The notes below the pieces were generated by a model. That model was not told the DNA's origin and made no database searches. It saw nothing but the letters and a program-made list of their open reading frames with translations. A program made the translations under genes and the position numbers. A stretch of 64,000 bases of DNA from an uncultured Gammaproteobacteria bacterium (GTDB lineage Bacteria > Pseudomonadota > Gammaproteobacteria > CAMYKB01): positions 1-64,000 of the forward strand of contig CAMYKB010000006.1 of assembly GCA_947258875.1 (NCBI GenBank). Reading direction: 5' to 3'. Below, one piece after another: positions 1 through 9,050 of the stretch (positions are counted from its first letter, which is position 1; each line of letters starts with the position of its first letter).

Positions 1-129
1 GGTTGTCATCGCTTCACTGCCTTTGAGTTGCTTTTCCTTACCCTTGTAACGCAGCAAGGCCCCCCAACCACCCGGGCCGGGATTGCCACGGCAGGCACCG
101 TCAGTGAATATTTCGACTTGATCACTCAT
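1..129 (-). CDS. rnhA: Ribonuclease HI (3' part missing)
   Basis: The reverse strand from the ATG at 129 reads [20 protein letters not shown] and continues off the window edge, so only the first 43 codons are present. The [15 protein letters not shown] block is the RNase HI N-terminal signature and contains the first catalytic, metal-binding Asp. The enzyme cuts RNA in RNA-DNA hybrids in the cytoplasm. In many gammaproteobacteria rnhA lies beside a YafS-like methyltransferase, and that gene is immediately upstream here (11 bp gap), which supports the call. Confidence 0.93.
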   Translation of the reverse strand, partial: MSDQVEIFTDGACRGNPGPGGWGALLRYKGKEKQLKGSEAMTT

Positions 130-140
130 CTATCCAATTC

Positions 141-911
141 TCAGAGACTGGGCATACCGCGGGTGGAGGGTTCTGTCAGGTTACCAGTAACCAGGCCGGC
201 ACGTGGTTGCCACTGGGGCTTTATCGGCGTCAGGCGCGCGACTTTTTTCTGAGCCAGTATCACTTGCAGCCCTCCAGCACCAGGTAACCAGCGCTGCACG
301 CGTTGGTTTTCCATAAAGGCAAGGCGTTGTTGTATCCCGGCATGCTGGATCGGGGGCCGCTGACCCAGGTGGTCACAGCGTAGCTCCTGAAACCCCAGTA
401 ACGACAACCAGTCCTTAAGGCGAGCATGGGTATAAAATCGACCACACCACGGTACTGTGTTTTGCCAAAACCTCAGTGATTTCCATAAGCCATAAAAACC
501 CAGCGGGCTGAATTCCACCAGGATCATGTGCCCTTCAGGAATCAGGATACGATCAACCTCACGCAGAATCTGGTGCGGTTCACTTGAAAACCCCATACCA
601 TGCATCAATACCACCAGGTCTACACTATCGGACTGGAAAGGCAGGTCGGTCAGCTCGGCCTGCACATCGCCCCGGCCCTGCACGGAATCCATGCGCAGGT
701 TATAGCGCACACGACATGAATCCAACAAATCGTAACTGGGTGCAATATTGCCAATCTGGATAGCGTAGTACCCAAATAACTGCACCAGGACGTCGTCGAG
801 GTGGGTTTGCAACTCTTCGAGCAGCTGCTGACCAACCGTAGACGCATACCATTTGCGCAATTCAGTGAATACCGCATCAGTTCGGTATCGGCAATGGGGA
901 CGTGTCTTCAT
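141..911 (-). CDS. Class I SAM-dependent methyltransferase, YafS-like
   Basis: The 256-residue product fits the small methyltransferase that commonly sits between gloB/mltD and rnhA. Visible features are the acidic strand-loop SDSVDLVVLMHGMGFSSEP (motif IV-like), then REVDRILIPEGHMILVEFSP (post-motif helix and strand), as in the Methyltransf_11 fold. The glycine-rich motif I is weak (around QIGNIAP), so SAM binding is inferred from the fold pattern. Substrate is unknown. The start is uncertain: an ATG at 911 is used, an in-frame ATG lies at 923 and a GTG at 971, none with a clear ribosome-binding site. It is probably co-transcribed with rnhA and is divergent from mltD. Confidence 0.75.
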   Translation of the reverse strand: MKTRPHCRYRTDAVFTELRKWYASTVGQQLLEELQTHLDDVLVQLFGYYAIQIGNIAPSYDLLDSCRVRYNLRMDSVQGRGDVQAELTDLPFQSDSVDLVVLMHGMGFSSEPHQILREVDRILIPEGHMILVEFSPLGFYGLWKSLRFWQNTVPWCGRFYTHARLKDWLSLLGFQELRCDHLGQRPPIQHAGIQQRLAFMENQRVQRWLPGAGGLQVILAQKKVARLTPIKPQWQPRAGLVTGNLTEPSTRGMPSL

Positions 912-986
912 AAGGGCAAGCATACCCTGTTTCGGATTACCACTGAATGCCCGGCAAGGTCTATGGAACACCTGATTAACCCAACA

Positions 987-1061
987 CCTACATCCATGTA
1001 GGCCTGCGCTGCGCTGCCTCCTGCATCCGTGCAGTCGTCGGCAACTGCTCCCTGCGTTGCC
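987..1061. repeat. Three tandem short hairpins in the methyltransferase/mltD intergenic region
   Basis: Three small inverted repeats follow one another: 987-1002 (CCTACAT/ATGTAGG), 1021-1034 (CTGCA/TGCAG) and 1040-1061 (GGCAAC/GTTGCC). The first two have CATCCATG-like centres, resembling the variable hairpins of the composite repeats near 20.3 and 25.1 kb. They lie between divergent genes and could be REP-like elements. No T-run follows any of them, so they are not ordinary terminators. Confidence 0.5.
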
Positions 1062-1134
1062 AGCCTATTTAGACTTGGACCGATTTTGACACTCAGAGCA
1101 ATCTCCCCAAAATCAAACAGAGGTTTCCTGAATC

Positions 1135-2853
1135 ATGAAACGGGCCACATTCCCGCTAAAGTGGCTTGTCTACCATAGGTTGCGGAGGTTAAGCTCTCTA
1201 ACCATTATGCAAAAATATAATAAACAATCCCAGTGGGCATGCGTCGCAGCACTCATACTGTTATCAGCCTGTAGTACACAATCACCGCGCCCAGATACGG
1301 CTGATCAAGTGCTGGATGTGACACCAACGGCCCCAGACCCAGGAATCAAAGAGGCTTTCAGCGATAACATCCTGCTGCCCAGGCTGGATATAGAAACCAG
1401 GCCGCAACAAAGTGTGGCAATAGACGGCGATGACATCTGGCAACGATTACGCCAGGGCCTGCGCTTTGCTGGCCATGAAGATCATCCGCTGGTGCAGCGA
1501 CATCTTGAACAATACCTCAACAATCCGGATTACATCCTGCGGGTGAGCGAACGTGCTGCTCCCTATCTGCATTTCATAATGCAACAAATTGAGCAACGCG
1601 ACCTGCCCATGGAACTCGCCTTGTTACCCATCATTGAGAGCGCCTATGTCCCCTTTGCATACTCACAGGGACGCGCCGCCGGACTCTGGCAGTTTATCCC
1701 TGCTACGGGCCGCCATTTCGGCCTGAAGCAGAACTGGTGGTACGACGGTCGCCGTGATATCTATGCCTCGACCCAGGCCGCACTCAATTATCTGCAGAAA
1801 TTGAACCGGCGTTTTGAGGGAGACTGGATGTTGACCCTAGCGGCATATAACGCAGGCCCGGGTACTGTTAGCCGCGCCATAGAACGCAATAGACGTGCCG
1901 CCAGATCCATGGCTTACTGGGATTTACCGCTATCCGCCGAGACTCGCAACTATGTCCCCAAACTATTGGCTGTCAAAGCGATATTTTCTCAGCCCTGGCG
2001 TTATTCAATTGATTTGCCAACGATTGCCGACACCCATCACTTCCAACATGTCGTGATCGCAGGTCAAATCGACCTGGCACAAGCTGCTGAACTCGCCGGG
2101 ATCGATGTTGAATCGCTGTATCGCCTCAATCCCGGCTTCAACCGCTGGGCTACGGATCCGGAGGGACCGCATTATCTACTCATCCCGGCCGCGCATGCAG
2201 AGCGCTTTGAACAAGCCCTCGCCGAGTTACCCGCCGACCAGCATGTCAGCTGGGTGCGTCATAAAATACAACCCGGCGATACATTAAGCGAAATCGCACG
2301 CCGATATCACACCAGTACCCAACTGCTCAAGCAGATCAACAAACTCAGCGGTCATCGCATTCATGCGGGGCGACATTTGCTCGTACCCAAGGCACAACGC
2401 AGAATGGATGAGTATATGCTCGCAAGCACACAGCGACAGCAGCGGCTACAAAGTACACAGCGAGAAGGGATTCGACGGTTGTATACCGTGATGCACGGGG
2501 ATAGCTTCTGGAGTATTGCCAAAGCACATAACGTTAGCCTGAATAAGCTGACCCGCTGGAATGGAATGGCCCCCGGCGATATCCTGCGCCCGGGAGACGA
2601 ACTGGTCATCTGGCTGCCTTCGGTCAATGAAAACGCATACCTTACGCCCGCCAGCCTTGGCCCGCCCTCTTCTCAACATAGCCTGAGGACTATCCACTAC
2701 GCTGTCAGACCAGGCGATTCCCTTTACAGGATTGCCCGCAAATTCAGTGTCAGCATCACCGACATCAAGAGCTGGAACAAGATCAAGGGCAAGCATCTAC
2801 GTCCCGGGCAAAAACTCACATTATATGTCGATGTGACCAAACAACAGGGCTGA
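1135..2853 (+). CDS. mltD: Membrane-bound lytic murein transglycosylase D
   Basis: This is a periplasmic lipoprotein that cleaves the MurNAc-GlcNAc bond of peptidoglycan to give 1,6-anhydro ends. From the 1135 start the lipobox is LLSAC with Cys46; an ATG at 1207 would give a more usual signal peptide with Cys22, but only 1135 has a ribosome-binding site (AGAGG, 10 bp upstream). The SLT domain lies at about residues 140-260, with catalytic Glu in LLPIIESAY and the AGLWQFIPATG and TLAAYNAGPG motifs. Three LysM repeats follow at about 375-420, 448-492 and 520-565, each with the GDxxxxIA core. Length and domain order match MltD. Confidence 0.95.
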   Translation: MKRATFPLKWLVYHRLRRLSSLTIMQKYNKQSQWACVAALILLSACSTQSPRPDTADQVLDVTPTAPDPGIKEAFSDNILLPRLDIETRPQQSVAIDGDDIWQRLRQGLRFAGHEDHPLVQRHLEQYLNNPDYILRVSERAAPYLHFIMQQIEQRDLPMELALLPIIESAYVPFAYSQGRAAGLWQFIPATGRHFGLKQNWWYDGRRDIYASTQAALNYLQKLNRRFEGDWMLTLAAYNAGPGTVSRAIERNRRAARSMAYWDLPLSAETRNYVPKLLAVKAIFSQPWRYSIDLPTIADTHHFQHVVIAGQIDLAQAAELAGIDVESLYRLNPGFNRWATDPEGPHYLLIPAAHAERFEQALAELPADQHVSWVRHKIQPGDTLSEIARRYHTSTQLLKQINKLSGHRIHAGRHLLVPKAQRRMDEYMLASTQRQQRLQSTQREGIRRLYTVMHGDSFWSIAKAHNVSLNKLTRWNGMAPGDILRPGDELVIWLPSVNENAYLTPASLGPPSSQHSLRTIHYAVRPGDSLYRIARKFSVSITDIKSWNKIKGKHLRPGQKLTLYVDVTKQQG

Positions 2854-3147
2854 GTCATGCCTCATTTAGGGTATAACAGCTCATTCCAGTCTATCGGGTG
2901 ACGAATACTTTCTATCCAGCGGAAGAGGCGCTTGCCAACAGGCCGTGATATTATCTTTATGGGTTAGCTTGTCAGCAATGCCTCGCCATATATATAACGG
3001 CAGCTGTCAAGTTTTTAGAATTAACATAAAAATAAGCATAACTATCTGTTATTAATAACATATTCCCATGGAGTGAGGGGGTATAGGGCTATACAGCATC
3101 GTAGGCATTAATTCAGAATAGCGGCTGTAACCAGGAGTTTTATCAAC
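2854..3147. other. Intergenic region upstream of the kinase cassette
   Basis: About 290 bp between mltD and the small ORF at 3148. The centre (about 3000-3065) is AT-rich and could hold the promoter of the signalling cassette, but I do not see a convincing -35/-10 pair. There is no terminator hairpin with a T-run behind mltD. Confidence 0.4.
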
Positions 3148-3306
3148 ATGGACTTGAAGCGGCCTTTGCCAGGTTTGTTCGACCGCCCCCCCTTGACTAT
3201 TATGTGTATAGGGCGGGCGGCACTATCTCTACTGCTTGACCCCCGGATATCATCTTTCACCATGCCTGACCCCAGGAACTGCAGAGGCACATCTGTACAT
3301 GCCTAG
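3148..3306 (+). CDS. Possible 52-residue leader ORF overlapping the kinase start
   Basis: This ORF starts MDLKRPLPGLFDRPPLTIMC and ends TSVHA. An AGGAG ribosome-binding site lies 10 bp before its ATG (3133-3137). Its TAG stop (3304-3306) overlaps the ATG of the kinase at 3299 by 8 nt, a typical translational-coupling layout. The peptide has no recognised domain; the middle (ALSLLLD) is mildly hydrophobic and there are two Cys. It may be a real small protein or a leader that controls kinase translation. It could also be chance, since 52 codons is short. Confidence 0.35.
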   Translation: MDLKRPLPGLFDRPPLTIMCIGRAALSLLLDPRISSFTMPDPRNCRGTSVHA

Positions 3307-4213
3307 TGGAATCTTTTCCAGTGCGGCCGAAACAACCATGGTTGTTCACAAGGACGAATTGCTGCAAACCACGATCGGTAATTACACGGTCGACAAGATC
3401 CTCGGCAGGGGTTCTATGGGTATCGTCTATCTTGGCACCCACAAAATCACCGGGCGCAAAAGCGCCATCAAGACCATGTTGTTGTCGGATGAATTTGCAG
3501 CCAGTGAAATCATGGGCGCGCGAACACGCTTCATCAGCGAGGCCGAGACTGCCAGGCTACTCAATCACCCTTATATCGTCACCATTTACACTGCTGGGGA
3601 AGAAGATGACCTCGCATTTATCGCCATGGAGCTGCTCAACGGGCAAGACCTGACCCGCTATACCAATCCGGACAATCTGCTGCCGCTGAGCAATATACTC
3701 TCGATCATAGAAAAATGTGCTATAGCGCTGGATTACGCCCATTCATGTGAAGTTGTTCACCGCGATATTAAACCGGCTAACATCATGTTCGACTGGCAGA
3801 CTGGCAAGATCAAGGTCACGGACTTTGGTGTCGCGCGAATCGCAGATTCCAGTAAGACACGCGCCGGCATTGTGCTCGGTACACCATCATATATGTCTCC
3901 CGAACAGCTGACTGGCAAAAAAATTGATGGCCGGACAGACATCTTCTCGCTAGGCATCATGATGTTCCAGCTACTGACAGGTTCCCTGCCCTTCAAGGCC
4001 AGATCGATTCCTGATCTCACACAGAAAATATGCTGCCAACCTCACCCAGTAGCCAGTAAAATGCGTCAGGGCGTGCACCGCAGCGTCGATGCAGTTATCG
4101 ACAAGGCGCTCAGAAAAGATATCAGTGAGCGTTATCAAACCGCAGGCGATATGGCAAAGCAAGTTCGCACATGCCGCGAATTCATGAAAATAAATGCCCG
4201 AGATAGATCATGA
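3299..4213 (+). CDS. PknB-type serine/threonine protein kinase (soluble)
   Basis: This is a 304-residue Hanks-type kinase. Motifs in order: glycine loop GRGSMGIVYLG, catalytic Lys58 in SAIKTM, Glu in the following helix, catalytic loop HRDIKPAN (Asp156), DFGVAR, SPEQLTG in place of APE, and DIFSLGIMMFQLLTG. No transmembrane segment or extracellular sensor follows the kinase domain, so it should be cytoplasmic. The ATG at 3299 is preferred over the in-frame TTG at 3236 because AGAGG precedes it and because it overlaps the stop of the small upstream ORF; an ATG at 3338 is another option. Its stop overlaps the phosphatase start by 4 bp, so kinase and phosphatase are one operon. Confidence 0.92.
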   Translation: MPSGIFSSAAETTMVVHKDELLQTTIGNYTVDKILGRGSMGIVYLGTHKITGRKSAIKTMLLSDEFAASEIMGARTRFISEAETARLLNHPYIVTIYTAGEEDDLAFIAMELLNGQDLTRYTNPDNLLPLSNILSIIEKCAIALDYAHSCEVVHRDIKPANIMFDWQTGKIKVTDFGVARIADSSKTRAGIVLGTPSYMSPEQLTGKKIDGRTDIFSLGIMMFQLLTGSLPFKARSIPDLTQKICCQPHPVASKMRQGVHRSVDAVIDKALRKDISERYQTAGDMAKQVRTCREFMKINARDRS

Positions 4214-5028
4214 GCAACGCGGTCGAAATTGTAGGGCATAGCGATACCGGTCTGGTACGTTCCCAAAATGAGGACTACATTGGGAATATACCCGAGATTG
4301 GTGTTGCCGTATTGGCCGATGGCATGGGCGGGTATCGTGGTGGCGAGATCGCAAGCGCGATCGCAGTCAACACAATTATGGAACAACTGAATAAAACCGT
4401 TCCTAATCTAGCAGCTGATCAAATCGATAGTAAGACAGGTTACTACCTGCAGAGTGTTGCGGCACGCGAATCTATTGTACTGGCTAACGAGGCCATCTAT
4501 AAGGCCGCGCAGGAACAACCACAATATCAGGGTATGGGCACTACGGTCGTCGTTGCAATCATCAATGGCAACCGCATGACGATTTCTCATGTCGGTGATT
4601 CCCGACTCTACAGAATCAGGAACAATACACTTGAACAAGTAACTGTTGACCATACACTGATGCAAGAACTGGTTGATCGCGGCTTTTACACCAAAGAGGA
4701 AGCTCGGGAATCACTCAACAAGAATCTGGTTACGCGTGCACTGGGTATTGAGCTATCTGTCGCCGTGGATATCAAAGAAGAGATGGTAGTACCGGGCGAT
4801 CTGTATATGCTATGTTCTGATGGACTGCACGATATGGTCGATGATGAAAAAATTGCATCGATCATCCAGGCGCATCAGAAAGATCTTGCAAATACGGCAA
4901 GCGAACTTATCAAGGCTGCCAATGAACACGGTGGCAAGGATAATATCTCCGTGCTTCTGATCAAGATCCACTCAACCGGCAAACAAGGCGGGTGGTTGAA
5001 ACGACTGTTAGGAATTTTTTCAAAATAA
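4210..5028 (+). CDS. PP2C-family serine/threonine protein phosphatase
   Basis: The 272-residue protein would reverse phosphorylation by the adjacent kinase. PP2C metal-site motifs are all present: SDTGLVRSQNEDY, ADGMGGYRGGE, GMGTTVV, SHVGDSRLY, CSDGLHDMV and GGKDNISVLLI. Length is close to Stp/PrpC phosphatases. The C-terminus (GWLKRLLGIFSK) is a short basic amphipathic tail that might touch the membrane. ATGA overlap with the kinase gene indicates translational coupling. Confidence 0.93.
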   Translation: MSNAVEIVGHSDTGLVRSQNEDYIGNIPEIGVAVLADGMGGYRGGEIASAIAVNTIMEQLNKTVPNLAADQIDSKTGYYLQSVAARESIVLANEAIYKAAQEQPQYQGMGTTVVVAIINGNRMTISHVGDSRLYRIRNNTLEQVTVDHTLMQELVDRGFYTKEEARESLNKNLVTRALGIELSVAVDIKEEMVVPGDLYMLCSDGLHDMVDDEKIASIIQAHQKDLANTASELIKAANEHGGKDNISVLLIKIHSTGKQGGWLKRLLGIFSK

Positions 5029-5084
5029 ACTACACCTTTTACATTTGTATGTTTTTTTAACTAACTGAAAATATTTGCACTCAT

Positions 5085-5396
5085 ATGGCTAAGCTGATCA
5101 TCACCCTCAATGACGAAAAGGTCGACGAATACCGGATTGATAAATCCTGCCTGACCATTGGTCGCGACAACGGTAACGATGTCCTGCTGGGCAATCCCAC
5201 CGTCAGCAGCTATCACGCCCAGATCATCACCATTCTTAATGACTCCTTTATTGAGGATCTCAATAGCACCAATGGCACATTCGTGAATTCGACGTCAATC
5301 AAAAAATACGCCCTCAACGACGGCGATCAACTAAAGATAGGCCAATATCAGGTTAAATATATTAAACACCGCGCCAGCGATACAGACATCGCGTAG
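5085..5396 (+). CDS. Stand-alone FHA domain protein
   Basis: The 103-residue protein is almost entirely one forkhead-associated domain: LTIGRDNGNDVLL, then NPTVSSYHAQI, then DLNSTNGTFVN, which include the conserved Arg, Ser, His and Asn residues that read phosphothreonine. No other domain or signal peptide is present. It lies 56 bp downstream of the kinase/phosphatase pair, so it is probably the phospho-reader of that pair. The upstream gap is AT-rich and has only a weak ribosome-binding site. Confidence 0.92.
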   Translation: MAKLIITLNDEKVDEYRIDKSCLTIGRDNGNDVLLGNPTVSSYHAQIITILNDSFIEDLNSTNGTFVNSTSIKKYALNDGDQLKIGQYQVKYIKHRASDTDIA

Positions 5397-5480
5397 CTAC
5401 GTGCCCATGATTGACAAATCACCCAAAATATCAGCATACTGAGGCAGCTAATCCGGCCTACCGCCGATCAGGAGCACTGA

Positions 5481-7685
5481 TTGGTTATCCAACGCTCATT
5501 CCGTACTCTTATTGGTGTCATGCTAGTGGTGTTGTTTTTGCTGCATGTCGCCGGCATCCTACCCATCAAACTGCTGCACACCCTTGAAAATGCCAGCTAT
5601 GATGCGCGTCTTCACCTTACCATGCCAAATAGCATCGACCCCCGTATCGTCATTCTCGACATTGACGAAGCGAGCCTATCCGAAATAGGACAGTGGCCGT
5701 GGAACAGAGCCCTGCTTGCACAACTGGTAGAACGTCTCAACAGTGACTACGATATTAAATTGCTCGCATTCGATATCGTATTTGCCGAAAGCAATACTAA
5801 CGAAGGACTGGAGGTGCTACAGCAACTGGCGCGGGGAGAACTACAAAATAACGAGGAATTCTTAACCGCAATTACCCGCCTGCAACCGGAACTTATGCAT
5901 GACAAAATTTTTGCCGACAGCCTGAGGGGGCGTAACAGCGTGTTGGGTTATTACTTCAAGCAGAGCGAGACACTGGACAACCGCCTTGTCATTGGCAAAC
6001 TGCCTGCTCCATTTTATCAATTACAACTTCCAGTAAACTCACACACTTCATTGATCGAGGCCAGCGGCTACGGTGCCAATATTGACATTATTCAAAACAG
6101 CGCGGCTTCTGCCGGCTTTATTGACAACCCGCTGATCGACGAAGACGGGGTACTGCGGCGAGCACCGATGTTGCAGCTTCACCGGAATGGCCTTTATGAA
6201 TCATTTTCGCTAGCGATCGCACGTAGCGCGCTGGGCTCTCCCGAGATTGAATTGGTTATCGCTGACAATGACAATAACTACTTTGAAATCGAAGCCATTA
6301 TTCTTGCCGATAAACTCATTCCACTTGGAGAGTATGCCAGCGCGCTGATCCCGTATCGCGGTAATCAATACAGTTTCCCCTACGTTTCAGCGCGCGATGT
6401 CCTGAATCGCAGCGTCAATCCCGACATCCTCAAGAATGCGATTGTCATTGTCGGTACAACAGCACCCGGATTGATGGACTTACGCGCCACGCCGGTACAA
6501 AAGGCCTATGCCGGCGTCGAGATCCATGCAAACCTGGTTGCCGGAATACTCGATAACCGCATCATGCAAAGCCCGGCCTATGTGCGTGGCTACGAATTCA
6601 TCCTATTGTTGATTATCGGCGCCCTGATGCTTGCCCTGTTACGCACCTCGACACCCTGGTGGTCAATCCTGTTTACCATTTCACTACTATTACTGGTCGC
6701 CGGAAGCTGCATTTATATGTGGCTGCAACAAAAGCTGGTATTGCCAGTAGCAGCTCCGATAACATTGATCCTGATACTGTTTTTCATCCATTCCGCATTT
6801 GGTTTTATCCTCGAATCACGCAACAAACGTAAACTAGCCAAATTATTTGGCCTATACATCCCCCCTGAACTCGTAGATGAAATGAGTAATCAACCAGGCA
6901 GTTACACATTACAGGCCAAAAGCCGTGAAATCACTGTGTTATTCATGGATGTACGTGGTTTTACACGGATTGCAGAAAGGCTGGATCCTGAACTACTTTC
7001 ACAGCTTATGAATGAATTCCTCACGCCTATGACCCAGATCATCCATAAACATCGCGGCACCATCGACAAGTACATGGGAGACTCCATCATGGCGTTCTGG
7101 GGAGCACCACTGGATGATAGCGACCATGCAGAACACGCTGTGCATACCGCCCTGGAAATGCTGGACGTACTAAAAGACATTCAACGACGTTTTGTACAAA
7201 AGGGCTGGCCGCCACTGGAGATTGGCATAGGCATCAATACCGGAACCATGAGCGTTGGCAATATGGGCTCCAAATTCAGAACCGCATACACTGTAATGGG
7301 AGATGCGGTTAATCTGGGTAAGCGCCTTGAAGAACTGACCAAGACCTATGCGGTGCCGATTATCCTCAGCCAAACCACCCGCGAAGCGGCCTCAAACTAT
7401 ACCTATATGGAACTCGACAGGGTAAAAGTCAAAGGCAGAGACGAATTGATAACCATCTTCACACCGCTTGACCTGTTGAACTCACTATCGGCATCCAGAT
7501 TTGCTGAACTCGAGCGCCATAAACAAGCACTGAATCTGTTCCGTATGGGCGATTGGAATGCGGCCAGAATTACATTCTCTGCATTGCATGCCGAACACCC
7601 GGAGACACTACTTTATTCCTTGTATCTTGATCGCATCGATGCGCAAATTAAAAAACGCCAGCGGCCCACAGCCCTGCAACAGTAA
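5481..7685 (+). CDS. CHASE2 sensor-class III adenylate/guanylate cyclase
   Basis: The 734-residue membrane protein has one N-terminal membrane helix (about 10-30), a periplasmic CHASE2 sensor (about 32-360, with the typical RIVILDIDEASLSEIGQWPW start), three close membrane helices (about 365-440) and a cytoplasmic class III cyclase domain (about 475-660). Both metal-binding Asp residues are visible (FMDVRGFT and YMGDSIMAFWG), as is the GDAVNLGKRLEE block. It should make cAMP (or cGMP) in response to an envelope signal. The start is a TTG supported by AGGAG 6 bp upstream; the next ATG lies inside the first helix. As the last gene of the phospho-signalling cassette it may be its output or a parallel branch. 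Confidence 0.9.
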   Translation: MVIQRSFRTLIGVMLVVLFLLHVAGILPIKLLHTLENASYDARLHLTMPNSIDPRIVILDIDEASLSEIGQWPWNRALLAQLVERLNSDYDIKLLAFDIVFAESNTNEGLEVLQQLARGELQNNEEFLTAITRLQPELMHDKIFADSLRGRNSVLGYYFKQSETLDNRLVIGKLPAPFYQLQLPVNSHTSLIEASGYGANIDIIQNSAASAGFIDNPLIDEDGVLRRAPMLQLHRNGLYESFSLAIARSALGSPEIELVIADNDNNYFEIEAIILADKLIPLGEYASALIPYRGNQYSFPYVSARDVLNRSVNPDILKNAIVIVGTTAPGLMDLRATPVQKAYAGVEIHANLVAGILDNRIMQSPAYVRGYEFILLLIIGALMLALLRTSTPWWSILFTISLLLLVAGSCIYMWLQQKLVLPVAAPITLILILFFIHSAFGFILESRNKRKLAKLFGLYIPPELVDEMSNQPGSYTLQAKSREITVLFMDVRGFTRIAERLDPELLSQLMNEFLTPMTQIIHKHRGTIDKYMGDSIMAFWGAPLDDSDHAEHAVHTALEMLDVLKDIQRRFVQKGWPPLEIGIGINTGTMSVGNMGSKFRTAYTVMGDAVNLGKRLEELTKTYAVPIILSQTTREAASNYTYMELDRVKVKGRDELITIFTPLDLLNSLSASRFAELERHKQALNLFRMGDWNAARITFSALHAEHPETLLYSLYLDRIDAQIKKRQRPTALQQ

Positions 7686-7777
7686 TATACTTCAATAAAT
7701 AATCAGATCCATCAATTGTATCTTGCCTGTGGCAGGCATATTATTCGCAGCAATAATTGAACTAACAGGAGTCATTC

Positions 7778-8560
7778 ATGGGTTTTCTTCAGGGTAAACG
7801 CGCACTCATTGTCGGCATCGCCAGTAACCGCTCAATTGCCTGGGGTATCGCCGAGGCCATGCACCGCGAGGGCGCGGAGTTGGCCTTTACCTATCAGAAC
7901 GAGAAGCTCAAACCCCGTGTAGAAAAAATAGCGGCTGAATGTGGATCCAACATCGTATTGCCCTGTGATGTCGTCGATGATTCCCAGATCGAAGACGTGT
8001 TCGAGCAACTTGGGAAACATTGGGATGGGCTGGACAGTATCGTGCATTCCGTGGCATTTGCCCCCAAGGAGCAACTGGAAGGCGATTACCTGGACAATGC
8101 CACACGTGAAGGGTTTAGTACTGCCCACGATATCAGCTGCTACAGCCTCACTGCACTGGCCAAAGGTGGCCGCCGTATGATGCAGGGCCGCAACGGCTCC
8201 ATATTGACGCTCAGCTACCTGGGTGCAATACGCGCTGTACCCAACTACAACATCATGGGCCTGGCAAAGGCCAGCCTGGAAGCGAATGTGCGATATTTGT
8301 CCTATAGCCTTGGCCCTGAAGGAACACGTGTGAATGCAATCTCAGCGGGACCCATACGCACGCTGGCGGCAGCCGGTATCAGCGATTTCCGCAAAATGCT
8401 GGATCACGTCGCATCCAATGCCCCGCTGCGGCGTAACGTCACTATTCAGGAGGTGGGCAATGCCGCAGCTTTCCTTTGTTCTGACCTGGCCAGCGGCATT
8501 ACAGGTGAGATTACCTACGTCGATTCGGGTTTCAATACTATTGGCATGTCGGGTTACTGA
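7778..8560 (+). CDS. fabI: Enoyl-[acyl-carrier-protein] reductase (NADH)
   Basis: FabI reduces the trans-2-enoyl-ACP double bond in the last step of each fatty-acid elongation cycle. The 260-residue sequence has the divergent SDR nucleotide motif [17 protein letters not shown] and the FabI active site: Tyr in [13 protein letters not shown], then [16 protein letters not shown] with the catalytic Lys. Length is standard. An AGGAG site precedes the ATG. It is convergent with ppiD. Confidence 0.97.
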   Translation: MGFLQGKRALIVGIASNRSIAWGIAEAMHREGAELAFTYQNEKLKPRVEKIAAECGSNIVLPCDVVDDSQIEDVFEQLGKHWDGLDSIVHSVAFAPKEQLEGDYLDNATREGFSTAHDISCYSLTALAKGGRRMMQGRNGSILTLSYLGAIRAVPNYNIMGLAKASLEANVRYLSYSLGPEGTRVNAISAGPIRTLAAAGISDFRKMLDHVASNAPLRRNVTIQEVGNAAAFLCSDLASGITGEITYVDSGFNTIGMSGY

Positions 8561-9050
8561 CTGTGTATTTGTCTGGGGAAGCCCGACTAGACTCTGATTT
8601 CGGGTTAATATAAAAACCGGGGTTCATCCCGTACGAGAACCTCACTTCACCCATTGTTGACCCACTAACGCGTTATTCCCGCACTTCTTTGAACATCTCG
8701 GCATCAACAACGATGCTTGGATTCATCAGGCTACGGGATTACGGATTTCATGCACAGACAATGTACTAGCGGCACCCGTTACTACTGATGAGCGAATAGC
8801 TGGCGAGGGTAACTGTCAGCTTGTTAGGGAATGTGCACTCACTCCAGATAGAAGTAATCTATTAAATCTGGATGCCGAATTAGTGGGGCATCCTATCTCA
8901 GATAGCCGCACCCAGCCTTATCGTTTGGACCGGAACAGCCAGTACAGCCTTATTGGTTTGCCAGACATTCGCATAACAAGACAAGCTAAAGGCGCTAGCG
9001 CAACGAACTTATTATCCATGAGAATGCCACGCAGGTATTCACCGAGCAAA
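8561..9050. other. 490-bp spacer between fabI and ppiD, no gene recognised
   Basis: Both flanking genes end here, so no promoter is required. I see no terminator with a clear T-run, no convincing coding potential and no match to the repeats elsewhere in the window. It may be the decayed remains of a gene. Confidence 0.4.

Noticed and set aside
3236-3298. In-frame extension of the kinase to the TTG at 3236
   Set aside because: TTG without a ribosome-binding site, and the ATG at 3299 has one and overlaps the upstream small ORF; the extra residues show no family similarity.
3148-7685. Type VI secretion regulatory locus
   Set aside because: Kinase, phosphatase and FHA genes alone are not enough; no Tss, Hcp, VgrG or ClpV gene occurs in the window.
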